Positions 1 through 9,094 of a stretch of DNA of 64,000 bases are shown here, in pieces (position 1 is the first letter of the stretch; every line of letters begins with the position of its first letter). The notes beneath the pieces were generated by a model. It did not search any database and was not told where the DNA came from. It worked only from the letters and a program-made list of their open reading frames with translations. This stretch comes from Salinibacterium sp. UTAS2018. GTDB taxonomy: Bacteria > Actinomycetota > Actinomycetes > Actinomycetales > Microbacteriaceae. Location: the NCBI RefSeq assembly GCF_004118935.1, contig NZ_CP035375.1, positions 2,108,001-2,172,000 on the forward strand. Reading direction: 5' to 3'. The position numbers were made by a program, and so were the translations under genes.

Positions 1-1
1 T

Positions 2-787
2 GCGCTTGAAGTGGAACAACTGATTAAGGATGGTTCTCGGTCCTTCCTGCTTACGGGGCCGCCAGGTACTAGTAAGTCTTGGTACGCGCGACAGCTTGCC
101 AGCAGAATCGTCAGTGGAAACGCTGCACAGATTCGGCTTGTGCAATTTCACGCATCGTATGGGTATGAGGACTTCATGGAGGGCTTCGTGCCCGAACTGG
201 TTCCTGGGCAACAACTTCCAAGTTTTGTGAGGCAATGGAAGGTCTTCGCGGAAGTCTGCAGGCTAGCGGAAAACGGCGAGATGGCTGTCTTGGTAATCGA
301 TGAATTCAGCCGTGGAGATGCGGGTCGCATCTTTGGTGAGGCTCTTACATATATGGAACCAGATTACCGGGATAAGCCTTTTCGACTGTCGTCGGGCAGA
401 ACTCTATCAATACCCGCAAATCTCGTCATCATCGCCACGATGAATCCTAATGACCGCTCAGTTTCAGCGATTGATGTGGCTATGCAACGACGTTTCGAAG
501 TTATACAGATGAAGCCGGATTCTAAAATTCTCAAGGATTTGCTCGCTATGAATGGAGTCAGTGATGAACTGGTCGATAGAGTTCTAGTTTTTTTCAATGT
601 GTGCCAAGAGGTAATGCCGCACGGAGGCCTGGGCCATGCGTACTTTATGGCGGTGAGAGACGAGGATAGCCTTCAGCGGCTCTGGGATTACAAACTCTCA
701 CCCTTGTTCGAGCAAGAGCTGAAATACGTTCCAGAAGATCTGGAGCGGATATCTCTGGCGTTCAACACCATGATCGCCGGATGGTAA
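2..787 (+). CDS. McrB-like AAA+ GTPase, 5' end cut by window edge
   Basis: This is the NTP-driven translocase of a modification-dependent (McrBC-type) restriction complex. The frame stays open to the first base, so the N-terminal DNA-recognition domain lies outside the window. The visible part has a Walker A variant (GPPGTSKS instead of GPPGTGKT), a Walker B segment (VLVIDEFSRGD), and the ATMNPNDRS motif that corresponds to the MNxxDRS signature of McrB-class GTPases, followed by an arginine-finger-like QRRF. It overlaps the McrC start by 7 bases, indicating translational coupling. Base composition is lower in GC than the genes after 4.4 kb, suggesting acquisition. Family assignment is firm. 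Whether it targets methylated or unmethylated DNA cannot be told without the missing N-terminus. Confidence 0.85.
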   Translation, partial: ALEVEQLIKDGSRSFLLTGPPGTSKSWYARQLASRIVSGNAAQIRLVQFHASYGYEDFMEGFVPELVPGQQLPSFVRQWKVFAEVCRLAENGEMAVLVIDEFSRGDAGRIFGEALTYMEPDYRDKPFRLSSGRTLSIPANLVIIATMNPNDRSVSAIDVAMQRRFEVIQMKPDSKILKDLLAMNGVSDELVDRVLVFFNVCQEVMPHGGLGHAYFMAVRDEDSLQRLWDYKLSPLFEQELKYVPEDLERISLAFNTMIAGW

Positions 788-2112
788 TGACTCGTCCCAT
801 CGAGTATTTAGACGTCGTCGAGCGCGGCGAGATTGTTGTCGAAGACGAGAGACATGTAAGTGCGCTCTTAGCGCTTGGGCCAGAGTTTGAGGAAAGACAA
901 TATTTTGCGATTCGGGTTCGTCGAGGGAAGTTCTTCCTAACAGCGGGCAAATACGTCGGGATTATTCCGATTGGTCGCTATTTAGTCCTTCGAGTCTCAA
1001 CCAAAGTTTCCACCACGCAGCTTATCCAGATTCTTACTCTGGCTGAACAGCCGCCGTTGCTCATCAGTTTGCTCGAACGCGCCTATGGGCAAGGCTCGGA
1101 TCTCAGCATGTTGGAGTTACTAGTTCGTGCGTTTCACCGTGAGTTGGCGACGTTGTTCCGACTCGGACCGATTCGTGAGTACACGAGGACACTGGGCGAA
1201 GGCCAGACGGTGCGCGGGCGTGCACTTCCAGGAGAGACTATTTCCAAGTTTTGGCCCAAAGCAAGTTTTGATCGAGTTATGTTCGAATATTTCGACTTCA
1301 GCCCTCAAAATCATCTGAATCAAGCGCTGGAATATGCGTTATGGCTCTCGCAACGGGTGTATCCGAAGGTATCTTCAAACCCAGATGCTGGTGTGATGCA
1401 AGACCTATCTGATGCACACCAAGTCTTCGGATCGATTCAACCCGATCGCAGTCGGGCGTTCCTGCCATCGCTGAGGCGCCACCTGCAAGAGAAACCTTCG
1501 GACGAGCCATTCGTGTCGTTCCGTCCACTGCTTACACTTTCGCTCATGCTCTTGGATGAAATAGGGGTGAACTTGGAGAGTGACTCCGCTGCCGATGTTG
1601 ACTTGGCGCCCATGGTCGTCGACATGGAAGAGGTGTTTCAAAACATGCTCTTTCACACGCTCGCAACCAGAGCGAAAATGTTTCAAGGATTTGAGTGTTG
1701 GGACACAGCTAAAAGTCACCAGAGGCCGCTGCTCAGTTCGCGCGATCGTAGCTTGCCCGATGGATTTAGATCAATAGCTTCGAATAGACCAGCGAAGCCA
1801 GATCTGACGTTCGCATTGAACGGAGTGCCGGTTATCGTGGGCGACGCCAAGTACAAATCGAGCCGCGACATTCACGACGTTTATCAAGCAGTGGCGCACG
1901 CCGGCGCCTATGGGGCGAGGGATATATTGCTTGTCTACCCCACCGAAGGAGCAGATAAAGTCATTGAATTTACGAGCCATGGTTATATTGGCGATGTAGG
2001 GGTGTTCGTCTGCAGGTTTCCGCTCGATTCGGTTGACCTAGAGTCCGAAGCAGACACGCTTATTTTAGCTATTCACGAGCTGGTTCCCAGCGCTGCGCGT
2101 GTGAACGGGTAG
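781..2112 (+). CDS. McrC-like 5-methylcytosine restriction system nuclease subunit
   Basis: McrC is the nuclease partner that joins the McrB hexamer and cuts DNA. The 443-residue protein has the usual size. An N-terminal beta-rich segment is followed by a helical middle, and the C-terminal PD-(D/E)XK core is visible around residues 340-360: KPDLTF, then VIVGDAKYKS, then a conserved Q in YQAVAHAGAYGA. The ATG at 781 overlaps the end of mcrB; an in-frame ATG at 787 is an alternative. The gene ends 8 bases from the convergent methyltransferase. Catalytic residues look intact, so the enzyme is probably active. Confidence 0.87.
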   Translation: MVMTRPIEYLDVVERGEIVVEDERHVSALLALGPEFEERQYFAIRVRRGKFFLTAGKYVGIIPIGRYLVLRVSTKVSTTQLIQILTLAEQPPLLISLLERAYGQGSDLSMLELLVRAFHRELATLFRLGPIREYTRTLGEGQTVRGRALPGETISKFWPKASFDRVMFEYFDFSPQNHLNQALEYALWLSQRVYPKVSSNPDAGVMQDLSDAHQVFGSIQPDRSRAFLPSLRRHLQEKPSDEPFVSFRPLLTLSLMLLDEIGVNLESDSAADVDLAPMVVDMEEVFQNMLFHTLATRAKMFQGFECWDTAKSHQRPLLSSRDRSLPDGFRSIASNRPAKPDLTFALNGVPVIVGDAKYKSSRDIHDVYQAVAHAGAYGARDILLVYPTEGADKVIEFTSHGYIGDVGVFVCRFPLDSVDLESEADTLILAIHELVPSAARVNG

Positions 2113-2120
2113 CTTCGAAA

Positions 2121-3137
2121 TTACAAGGCCGGCTTCCGAAAAACTGCCACATCTTCAAACTGGCCGAGCAAGATAACGCGATCGGTTCCCAGAGACTTAT
2201 TTACAGCGATTCGTTGCCAGTGTGAAGTACGCGGGGTAATCTTTCCTGAATTTTCATCGACTTTACAAAGAATCGCGACGATGTGCTGGTGGAGCTGGAA
2301 CCCGGCATCTTTGCAAGCCTTGACAGTATCTCCATATACGTCTGTCAGTTCTCCGGTCTTGCGATCCCGCTGATCTTTCGTCACGACCGCTAGGTAGCCT
2401 CCTGGTCGCAGGGAAGCGAACGCGCGGGCGTAAATTTGGCTCATTGATGCTCTAAATGTGTCTCCCTTTTGGTGGCCAATGTTTGTGACGTTGGAGGAGT
2501 AGCCTTTCGAGCGGGTACCAGCAGCTGCCTGCTCAGTGGACTCATTCCAATTGGCAAACCTGCGGACTAGCGCTTGAGACGCTGATCCGCTGGCAATTTT
2601 TTTCTTTATCCGCTCGAGCTCGTTGCCTTGATTGTGAATTGCGTCGTGATAGGGAGGCGAAAACGTGACGAGGTCTACTTCTCGGATGCCAAAGTCATCC
2701 TGTGCATCGCCAACATTGAGTGACCACTGGCCGAGCGCTCCTTGCGACTTTGCCAAATCTAAATTGGCTTTCTGGATCGCATAATACTCATGTTCGATCT
2801 CCACCCCGACATAATTACGATTTAGCCAGATCGATTCGACGCCAGTCGTCCCGATGCCACTCATCAAGTCGACAACAGTGTTGCCTTCCCGCGAATATGT
2901 TTCAACGATCCGCCGCGCGAGTTCAGGAAGCATCTTTGCGGGGTGCCCGAATGTAGCAGGCTCGTACCTGCCGCGTCGTTGCGTAGGGCTGACTTGTTGG
3001 CCCACCATCCATACGTTCATGTCGGGGGACCCAACGGTTGCGCTCTTGGCGTCGTCTGTCTGGTCCCTAGCTGTTGCCGGAGCTGTATCGGCTGTAGCAG
3101 GCGAGCTGGTTGCATCGTGAGGCATAAAACCGAACAT
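2121..3137 (-). CDS. DNA methyltransferase, SPPY-type (probable N4-cytosine or N6-adenine)
   Basis: An AdoMet-dependent amino-methyltransferase. A SAM-binding motif I (DLMSGIGTTG, residues 90-99) is preceded by a motif X-like HPAKM segment, and the catalytic motif IV reads SPPY at residues 160-163. SPPY is most common in N4-cytosine methyltransferases, although adenine specificity cannot be excluded. Motif I precedes motif IV, so the order differs from the usual beta-class arrangement. The variable stretch after motif IV (about residues 165-230) is the likely target-recognition part. The first 45 residues are low in complexity, and ATG 3125 is a possible shorter start. It converges on mcrC with 8 bases between stops and diverges from the nuclease-like gene at 3431. 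Probably the protective partner of the neighbouring nucleases. Confidence 0.8.
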   Translation of the reverse strand: MFGFMPHDATSSPATADTAPATARDQTDDAKSATVGSPDMNVWMVGQQVSPTQRRGRYEPATFGHPAKMLPELARRIVETYSREGNTVVDLMSGIGTTGVESIWLNRNYVGVEIEHEYYAIQKANLDLAKSQGALGQWSLNVGDAQDDFGIREVDLVTFSPPYHDAIHNQGNELERIKKKIASGSASQALVRRFANWNESTEQAAAGTRSKGYSSNVTNIGHQKGDTFRASMSQIYARAFASLRPGGYLAVVTKDQRDRKTGELTDVYGDTVKACKDAGFQLHQHIVAILCKVDENSGKITPRTSHWQRIAVNKSLGTDRVILLGQFEDVAVFRKPAL

Positions 3138-3430
3138 CCATCCACTGATTAGATCTGAACTTCTAGTCTAAAGAAGGATTATCAATAGCGGGGACGGCTG
3201 AGGAGGATTTGGGGAACGCGACCTGAGCTGCTTCCGTGTCTCCAGATGCTGATGATCAGCCAGGTGAGTATTCGCAGTCAAAATTCCTGTCCTGCTCGGC
3301 GACGCTAGTGGATCCGCGACAAACTTCTTCTAGCGAATGCGCTGTTTTTGTCGTTTCGTGATGTCCTGAGCCAATGAACACTGCTGTCGGCTGCAACAAT
3401 CGATCTATGCAAGTGGTCTGTGAGGTTTAG

Positions 3431-4348
3431 ATGGAACTTGACATTTACGGACCCCAGCGGCGGACTGACCCTAAACTATCGCGTCGCATACGCGCGCATC
3501 AGTCTTGGTACCGCGTCGAAGTGCTACGAGCACAGGAGTGGGGGGCGACGCCCCCTCCCAACGCTCGAGAAATGGGAAGCATCCTCAGCGCGAAATGGGC
3601 CGAAAAAGGGGTTAATTTCACCTCGCCGGAGGCGCTTGCGGCATATCGCGAACGCAGGCTGATCGGGTGGGGAGTCGAACCGTATCGTTGCGAGCATTAC
3701 CTCACGTCTAGCCAAACGCTCACTCTCAACCTATTCGCTCCCTTAGGCAACGATCTTGGATGGTTGACGCGCGTGCTATCTGCGTTGGGTATGGAAGAAG
3801 TCGGCCGCGCGGAAAATCTGCAGATTGAGTACCAACCTGCACTGAGGAGCGCGGGGCATTTGGATAGAACAATAGCCGACGCTTTTGTTGGAACGTCGCA
3901 CGGTGGCGTTGTCATTGAAACAAAGCTTGCCGACCAATTCAGTAAAAGAAAAGCATCCGAGGGTGCGCAGGGATTTTACGAACTAGCGAATTCGAAGATG
4001 CGGATTTGGCGCGGACGGCAGTCGAGTTTTGAAAAAGGAGCGCAGGACCAATTGTCTCGACTACATGCGCTCGGATCATTGATCTCTGACATTCCGGCCC
4101 ACGTACTTTTCGTGCACCATCCTCTGGACACGAAGTCACCTCTGGGGGCGGAGCGTTATCGCGACGTGATGGAAGATCCCGAATTGCTTCACGTCATTGA
4201 TTTGGGGCGTCTTATGGGTGTCCTTCGCGACACAGCTAGAAGCTCGCGACAGCGTTCTCAGGTGGATAGTTTGTATCTTCGTTACCTCGCTACCGGCCTG
4301 AGTGACGGGGTTTTTGAAGAAATGGAGGCGGTTCGTCTAAGTGGTTAA
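3431..4348 (+). CDS. Putative restriction endonuclease, PGN_0703-like PD-(D/E)XK
   Basis: A 305-residue protein resembling the PGN_0703 family of putative restriction endonucleases. The SSQTLTLNLFAPL segment (about residues 93-105) resembles that family's conserved SQ..NLF block. A PD-(D/E)XK-like core reads D145/D150 followed by V-I-E163-T-K165. There are no membrane segments. It lies next to the divergent methyltransferase and a McrBC pair, which supports a DNA-defence role. Low GC like the rest of this block. The family call is from recall of motifs, so moderate; a decayed or regulatory nuclease is possible. Confidence 0.55.
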   Translation: MELDIYGPQRRTDPKLSRRIRAHQSWYRVEVLRAQEWGATPPPNAREMGSILSAKWAEKGVNFTSPEALAAYRERRLIGWGVEPYRCEHYLTSSQTLTLNLFAPLGNDLGWLTRVLSALGMEEVGRAENLQIEYQPALRSAGHLDRTIADAFVGTSHGGVVIETKLADQFSKRKASEGAQGFYELANSKMRIWRGRQSSFEKGAQDQLSRLHALGSLISDIPAHVLFVHHPLDTKSPLGAERYRDVMEDPELLHVIDLGRLMGVLRDTARSSRQRSQVDSLYLRYLATGLSDGVFEEMEAVRLSG

Positions 4349-4444
4349 CAGAACGCCCTCGAAGGAATTCGAGAGGCGATTTCGCGTGACTACACACCCT
4401 CGGAGCCCTTCTATTCAGTGGACTGCAGTTGAAATGCCGCGTGG

Positions 4445-7400
4445 TCACACTTGCCCTGAGATTGGGACTCTAACACCCTCCACCAACGAGATAAACCGAC
4501 TCAACGTCGCGACCCCTTCCGCAGTCTGCGGCAGCGAGTCGAGCAGCGCTGGGGAGTAGACGAGGTAGGCCGCCCACTGGGCGCGCGAGATGGAGACGTT
4601 GAGGCGGTTGCGAGAGAGCAGAAAGTCGAGGCCGCGGGGCACATCGTCGGCGCTCGAGGCGGCGAGGCTCACGATCGAGATGACTGCTTCTCGTCCTTGG
4701 AACTTGTCGACGGTGCCGACGACCACGCGCGAATAGCCCGCAGCATCGAGGCGGCCGCGGATGAGTTCCACCTGCGCGTTGTACGGCGTCACCACGATGA
4801 TGCCGTCCTCATCGAGCGGCTTCGGGGAGCCGTCGGCCTGCGAAGTCCAGAGGGCTCCGAGGTGTTCGCGCACCAGCTCCACCACGCGATCGGCTTCCTC
4901 GCTTGCGAACGTCGAGTTATCGACATGAGCGGTCGGAACCGAGTGCAGGCCAGGGGCGACGCCGGCGAGCATCCGCCCCTCGGTTGACGCGTGCGAGCGC
5001 AGCAGGCCGTCATACGAGAGTTGCGAGACGGGGCGCGTGACGGCCTCATCCATGCGGCGGCTCTCCTCGAGGAAGTAGCCGAAGTCATCCGGAAGCACCG
5101 CCAGCTCGCCGATCACATGACCCAGCGCCGAACCATCAACCGGCGCCGGATGGATGCCCTGGCTCACCTGCGGAAGCTGCTGCGGGTCGCCAAGCAGCAA
5201 GATGCGTTTCGCGCTCGCCGCCACACCGATCGTGTTCGCGAGCGAAAACTGGCCCGCCTCATCGATCACGAGAAGGTCGAGCTGGTCGGCCTGCACTCGC
5301 TTGCGGTTCGTCAGATCCCACGCCGTGCCGCCGATGACGTAGCCCGAATTCTCGTGCTCGAGGGCGAAACCCGCGTGACCGTTGTAAGGCAGCTCGCTGA
5401 AGGGACCGTCGGCGTAATAGCCCGCGTCGAAGCCCGTTGGCACCGCTTTCGCGACTAGCTCCGGGTTCAGGTTCGCATCGAGCACCACCGCATCGAGAAC
5501 GTTCTCGACCACCTTGTGCGACTGCGCAGTGATGCCCACCTTCCAGTGATGTCTCTCGACAAGTTCGTGGATGACATGGGCGGCGAGATACGTCTTGCCC
5601 GTGCCGGGAGGGCCCTGCACCGCGAGGTAGCCGCTCTCTCGGGAGACCAGCGAGGCGATGACGGCACGCACGCCATCATCCGCACTCGTCATCGGTTCGA
5701 GCGCGCTCACCGTGGCGGGCGCCTTGTGCAGGAGAAGATCGGACATCGCGTCATCGGGCCACTCGGGAGCGGCCGCAACGACCGTCTCGCCCCAGGCCTC
5801 GATCGCGGCGACGATGCTGTCGGCGCGCGGGGGTGGCCCGGGCGTGATGTGAGTGGGCATTTCGTCCCACGCCGGAATCTCGTCGGGGCGGGTCTCGATC
5901 ACGAAGATGCCGTCGGCATCCTCGGCGGGGTCAGAGAAACGCACGGCGCGGGCGAGGCGTTGCCCGGTGCGATGGCCCGGCGGAACGTACGGAAGCGGGT
6001 TGCCGTAGACGAGAAACACGTCGCCACCCGGCCGCGGCGCGCTGCTGCCCGGCGCCCACTGGCCGCGCAGATACAGGTGCCGTCGTTCGTTGCGCTGGCG
6101 TCCCTCTTTATGCCAGTCAAGCGTGAGCATTGCGCTGTCGACCACGAAGATTCCGCGAGTGTCTTCCCACAGTTCGGAGGGCTGCTCAAGGCGGTCGTAG
6201 TGCTCCCACCAGAAACTCTTGACCTCACGGCGGTGATAATCGATGGCGGCAGCGGCCATGCGGTAGGCGCTCGCGGCAGTGTCATCATCTCGCTCCTCGG
6301 CGTCGTCGCCGAGGGCTTGCAGTTGAAGGTCGAGCGCGCTGGGCTCGAAAGCTTTGACGTCTAGCTCGGTCTCGTCGACGTCGACGGTCATGCCCTGCAC
6401 CTCGGGCAGCGCCCGCAGCCAATCGCGCAGCTTGAGCGTCGAGACGCAGTCGTACTCGTTGTAGCGGGCGATCGCATCCCGAATCTCGGTCGCACGTTCC
6501 ATGTTGCCGTTGGCGGCCGCGACGCTCGACTCCACGTACTCGCCAATCGAATCGGCGGCGTTCGTCACCCCGGCACGCTCCTCGTCGCCCATATAGAGCG
6601 GCTCGAGTTTCTTGATCGAATACGACGGCGTTCCGATGCGCAGCGCACCCCGCACGATCGGATACAGGTCAACGAGCACACCCTCGCGCAGCAGCTGATC
6701 GACAACATCCTCACCCTCGCCATGCCGCGCGGCAATGCTCAGCAGATGCGTCTTCTCATAGGCGGCGTAGTGATAAATGTGGAGGCCAGGATGCTGCTGC
6801 CGCTGCTCAGTGACGAACTTCAGGAACGACCGCAGCGCGATTCGTTCCTCATCAAGGGAGTGCGCCCAGAGGCAGTCGAAGTCGCCCGCGGCATCCACCC
6901 AACCGAAGAGGTAATCGAGGCCCCAGCGCGGCGTTCCGCCGATACCGGGCTCCGAATACATGGGGTCGCCCTCGAAGTCGAAGAAGAGGTCGCCGGCATT
7001 GGGCGCGGGCAGGCTAGCGATCGGCAGGGGGTCGACGACCACGACAGGCGGTTTCGCGTGGCTGTCCGCCGGGTCGACCGTGTGCTGCAGCTTGGCCTGA
7101 AGATGAAGCTTCGCGAAACTCGCCTTCGGGATCGCCAGGTCGTCGGGACGCTCCTCGGTTTCCGCGAGGTCTGTCAGGGTGCGGATGCCCGCCGCCAGGA
7201 ACTTCGTGCGCTGCCCGGCCCGCAATCCCGCGACCGTAAACAGGTCATCGGCTGCCTGTGATGGTTCCTTGCAGAACTTGCAGCGGCCATCCCGCGCATA
7301 CCGTTCGTCGTGCCAGTCGACCGGCTTACCTTCAGCGCGGTGCTCGGCGATGATCGCGTGCATGCGGGTGCGACGGCGCCGAAACACGGGGGCGATATCG

Positions 7401-7963
7401 GCCACGGCAGCGAGCTCGGAGGTGTCATTGCCGAGGATCAGTTCGACGGTGCCGTCGGCGGCAACGCCCAGCTTCAGAAGTTGCTCGTGATACGCCGCTA
7501 GCTGGAGCAGCGCGGTGACGCGCACGTGACGCGAGAGCTTCGAGTCGACCACCCGATAGCTGCCGTCGGGCTGCTTCACGAGAAAGTCGGCGTACCCAAT
7601 GAATGGCGACTCCGGGTCGGATTCATCAAAGAACACGCCCTGAAAAACGACGGGCGCGCCGGCCAGCAGAGCATCGCGCGTGCGTGCCGCGTAGTCGCGC
7701 AGCACCGCGGCATCCCGCCCCGGAGGCTTATCGAACTCGACCATCGCGTCACCGAACTCGTCGCGATAGCGATCCCGCAGCCGGGCCTCATGCGCGTTGC
7801 CGAGTTCGGCCGCCCGCATGAGCATCGCGTCGTCGTCGGGCAGCGGATCAGTCGAGAACCCCAACCGCTTGTCGAGCACGCGCAAAAAGCCGAACTCGCA
7901 GTTCGAGGCTTGGGTCAGATCGCTGGCGCTCGTGACGAGAGCGGTATCGGTGAGAAGGTACAT
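4445..7963 (-). CDS. TM0106-type RecB-like nuclease fused to superfamily 1 helicase
   Basis: A 1172-residue DNA repair-type fusion. The N-terminal RecB/Cas4-like PD-(D/E)XK domain shows GYADF then VVDSK near residue 138 and Q..AY downstream. Cysteines at SNCEF near the N-terminus and in RCKFC may be remnants or ligands of an iron-sulfur cluster. A YprB-like RNase H-fold follows, with DFEGDP near residue 330. The C-terminal UvrD/Dna2-type helicase has Walker A GPPGTGKT near residue 790, Walker B LLVIDEAG, GDPQQLPQV, GTVDKFQGRE, and SRNRLNVSISRA. The gene is GC-rich and is probably a core actinobacterial gene bordering the imported block. A TATTCT hexamer nine bases before the ATG suggests a very short leader. 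Confidence 0.85.
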   Translation of the reverse strand: MYLLTDTALVTSASDLTQASNCEFGFLRVLDKRLGFSTDPLPDDDAMLMRAAELGNAHEARLRDRYRDEFGDAMVEFDKPPGRDAAVLRDYAARTRDALLAGAPVVFQGVFFDESDPESPFIGYADFLVKQPDGSYRVVDSKLSRHVRVTALLQLAAYHEQLLKLGVAADGTVELILGNDTSELAAVADIAPVFRRRRTRMHAIIAEHRAEGKPVDWHDERYARDGRCKFCKEPSQAADDLFTVAGLRAGQRTKFLAAGIRTLTDLAETEERPDDLAIPKASFAKLHLQAKLQHTVDPADSHAKPPVVVVDPLPIASLPAPNAGDLFFDFEGDPMYSEPGIGGTPRWGLDYLFGWVDAAGDFDCLWAHSLDEERIALRSFLKFVTEQRQQHPGLHIYHYAAYEKTHLLSIAARHGEGEDVVDQLLREGVLVDLYPIVRGALRIGTPSYSIKKLEPLYMGDEERAGVTNAADSIGEYVESSVAAANGNMERATEIRDAIARYNEYDCVSTLKLRDWLRALPEVQGMTVDVDETELDVKAFEPSALDLQLQALGDDAEERDDDTAASAYRMAAAAIDYHRREVKSFWWEHYDRLEQPSELWEDTRGIFVVDSAMLTLDWHKEGRQRNERRHLYLRGQWAPGSSAPRPGGDVFLVYGNPLPYVPPGHRTGQRLARAVRFSDPAEDADGIFVIETRPDEIPAWDEMPTHITPGPPPRADSIVAAIEAWGETVVAAAPEWPDDAMSDLLLHKAPATVSALEPMTSADDGVRAVIASLVSRESGYLAVQGPPGTGKTYLAAHVIHELVERHHWKVGITAQSHKVVENVLDAVVLDANLNPELVAKAVPTGFDAGYYADGPFSELPYNGHAGFALEHENSGYVIGGTAWDLTNRKRVQADQLDLLVIDEAGQFSLANTIGVAASAKRILLLGDPQQLPQVSQGIHPAPVDGSALGHVIGELAVLPDDFGYFLEESRRMDEAVTRPVSQLSYDGLLRSHASTEGRMLAGVAPGLHSVPTAHVDNSTFASEEADRVVELVREHLGALWTSQADGSPKPLDEDGIIVVTPYNAQVELIRGRLDAAGYSRVVVGTVDKFQGREAVISIVSLAASSADDVPRGLDFLLSRNRLNVSISRAQWAAYLVYSPALLDSLPQTAEGVATLSRFISLVEGVRVPISGQV

Positions 7964-8106
7964 GTCTCAATCAGAATATGGCCGGCGAGCGACATCCTTG
8001 GTGACCCGTGCCGCAACCGCCCAAATCGAGCATCGCCAACGAAGCCAGCCAGTGAGCACCGCGAGCGAAGCCAGCTTCCACGCCAGCAGAGCCAGCGACC
8101 ACGCAA

Positions 8107-8112
8107 TAGGCT
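8107..8112 (+). promoter_or_regulatory. -10 element of a leaderless promoter
   Basis: TAGGCT ends exactly six bases before the ATG at 8119, and no Shine-Dalgarno sequence is present. This places the expected transcription start at or next to the start codon. The same geometry recurs at 9083, 20441, 24372, 28141 (minus) and 28246. Confidence 0.55.
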
Positions 8113-8118
8113 AGAAGC

Positions 8119-9027
8119 ATGACGGGAATCACCGCCCCACGGTCGAAGCACTTTTCTGCGCTCGCCCCGGAGCGTGAGCCGCGACTGGCGTTCCCCTCCC
8201 GCGGCAGTTCGCTGATCGGCCCCGTCGATGCTCCCGGATTGCATGTGATGAGCTACAACATCCGGCGTCGTCTGCCGAAGCTTTTGCCTCGCAACCCCGA
8301 CCTGTGGCGACACCGCCAGCCGCTGATGAGACGGCTACTGACAGCAGAACAACCGGCGCTCATCGGCGTGCAAGAAGCACTCTTCACGCAGAAGCAGTTT
8401 CTGCAGCGGGCGCTGGGGGAGCGCTATCGCGCGCTCGGGCATGGTCGCGAAAAGAACTCGGGCGGCGAAGGCTGCCCCATTTTTTATGACTCCCAGCGGC
8501 TGGAGATGGTGGAGTGGCGGCAGTCCGCGCTCTCCGAGACTCCAACAGTGGCGGGATCGGTGTCGTGGGGCAATCGCACCCCGCGCGTTGTCGTCGAGGC
8601 AATTTTTCGTGACCGGGCCACCGGCATCCACTTTCAGGCGGTGAACACTCACCTCGACCATCGCTCGCGCACCTCGCGCCTTCGCTCGGCCGACGCGCTG
8701 CGAAACATTGTGCAGGCGACGCCGCATCCCACGATCATGACCGGCGATTTCAACACGGATGCTGACACCCACCCGTATGCCGAACTCACCGGCAATGGGC
8801 TGCTCATCGACACCTGGAACTCTGCCGAAGCGCGCCTCACGCAGGAGTGGGGCACGTTCCCCAATTACGGCCCGCCGAAGCGCAACCGCAAACGGATTGA
8901 TTGGATTCTGGCCACGCCGGGAGTTATCGCCAAAAGAACCGGCATCAACGTCACGCGATACGAAGGCGGCTGGCCCTCGGATCACACGCCCGTGCAAGCC
9001 GTGGTGCGGTTCGCCGAGCCGCGCTAG
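8119..9027 (+). CDS. Endonuclease/exonuclease/phosphatase (EEP) family protein
   Basis: A 302-residue metal-dependent phosphodiesterase of the EEP superfamily. The EEP core begins about residue 35 with VMSYNIRR. GVQEAL carries the catalytic Glu, VNTHLDHRS follows, MTGDFNTD carries the Asp/Asn pair, and WPSDHTPV is the C-terminal Asp-His motif. All landmark residues are present, so it should be active. It lacks a signal peptide or membrane segment. Substrate (nucleic acid, sugar phosphate or phosphoester) is not predictable. It appears to be a single-gene leaderless transcript. Confidence 0.8.
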   Translation: MTGITAPRSKHFSALAPEREPRLAFPSRGSSLIGPVDAPGLHVMSYNIRRRLPKLLPRNPDLWRHRQPLMRRLLTAEQPALIGVQEALFTQKQFLQRALGERYRALGHGREKNSGGEGCPIFYDSQRLEMVEWRQSALSETPTVAGSVSWGNRTPRVVVEAIFRDRATGIHFQAVNTHLDHRSRTSRLRSADALRNIVQATPHPTIMTGDFNTDADTHPYAELTGNGLLIDTWNSAEARLTQEWGTFPNYGPPKRNRKRIDWILATPGVIAKRTGINVTRYEGGWPSDHTPVQAVVRFAEPR

Positions 9028-9082
9028 AGCGAGTCGCTAGAGCATCTCTACAAACGATTTACCAACTCGACCACGATTCACC

Positions 9083-9088
9083 TAATCT
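9083..9088 (+). promoter_or_regulatory. -10 element of a leaderless promoter
   Basis: TAATCT ends six bases before the GTG start at 9095; no ribosome-binding site is visible. It supports 9095 as the start codon. Confidence 0.5.
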
Positions 9089-9094
9089 GGCCGA

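Noticed and set aside
4341..4559. Short open frame bridging the nuclease-like gene and the helicase gene
   Set aside because: Most of it overlaps the 3' end of the helicase gene antisense, with no ribosome-binding site or coding character.
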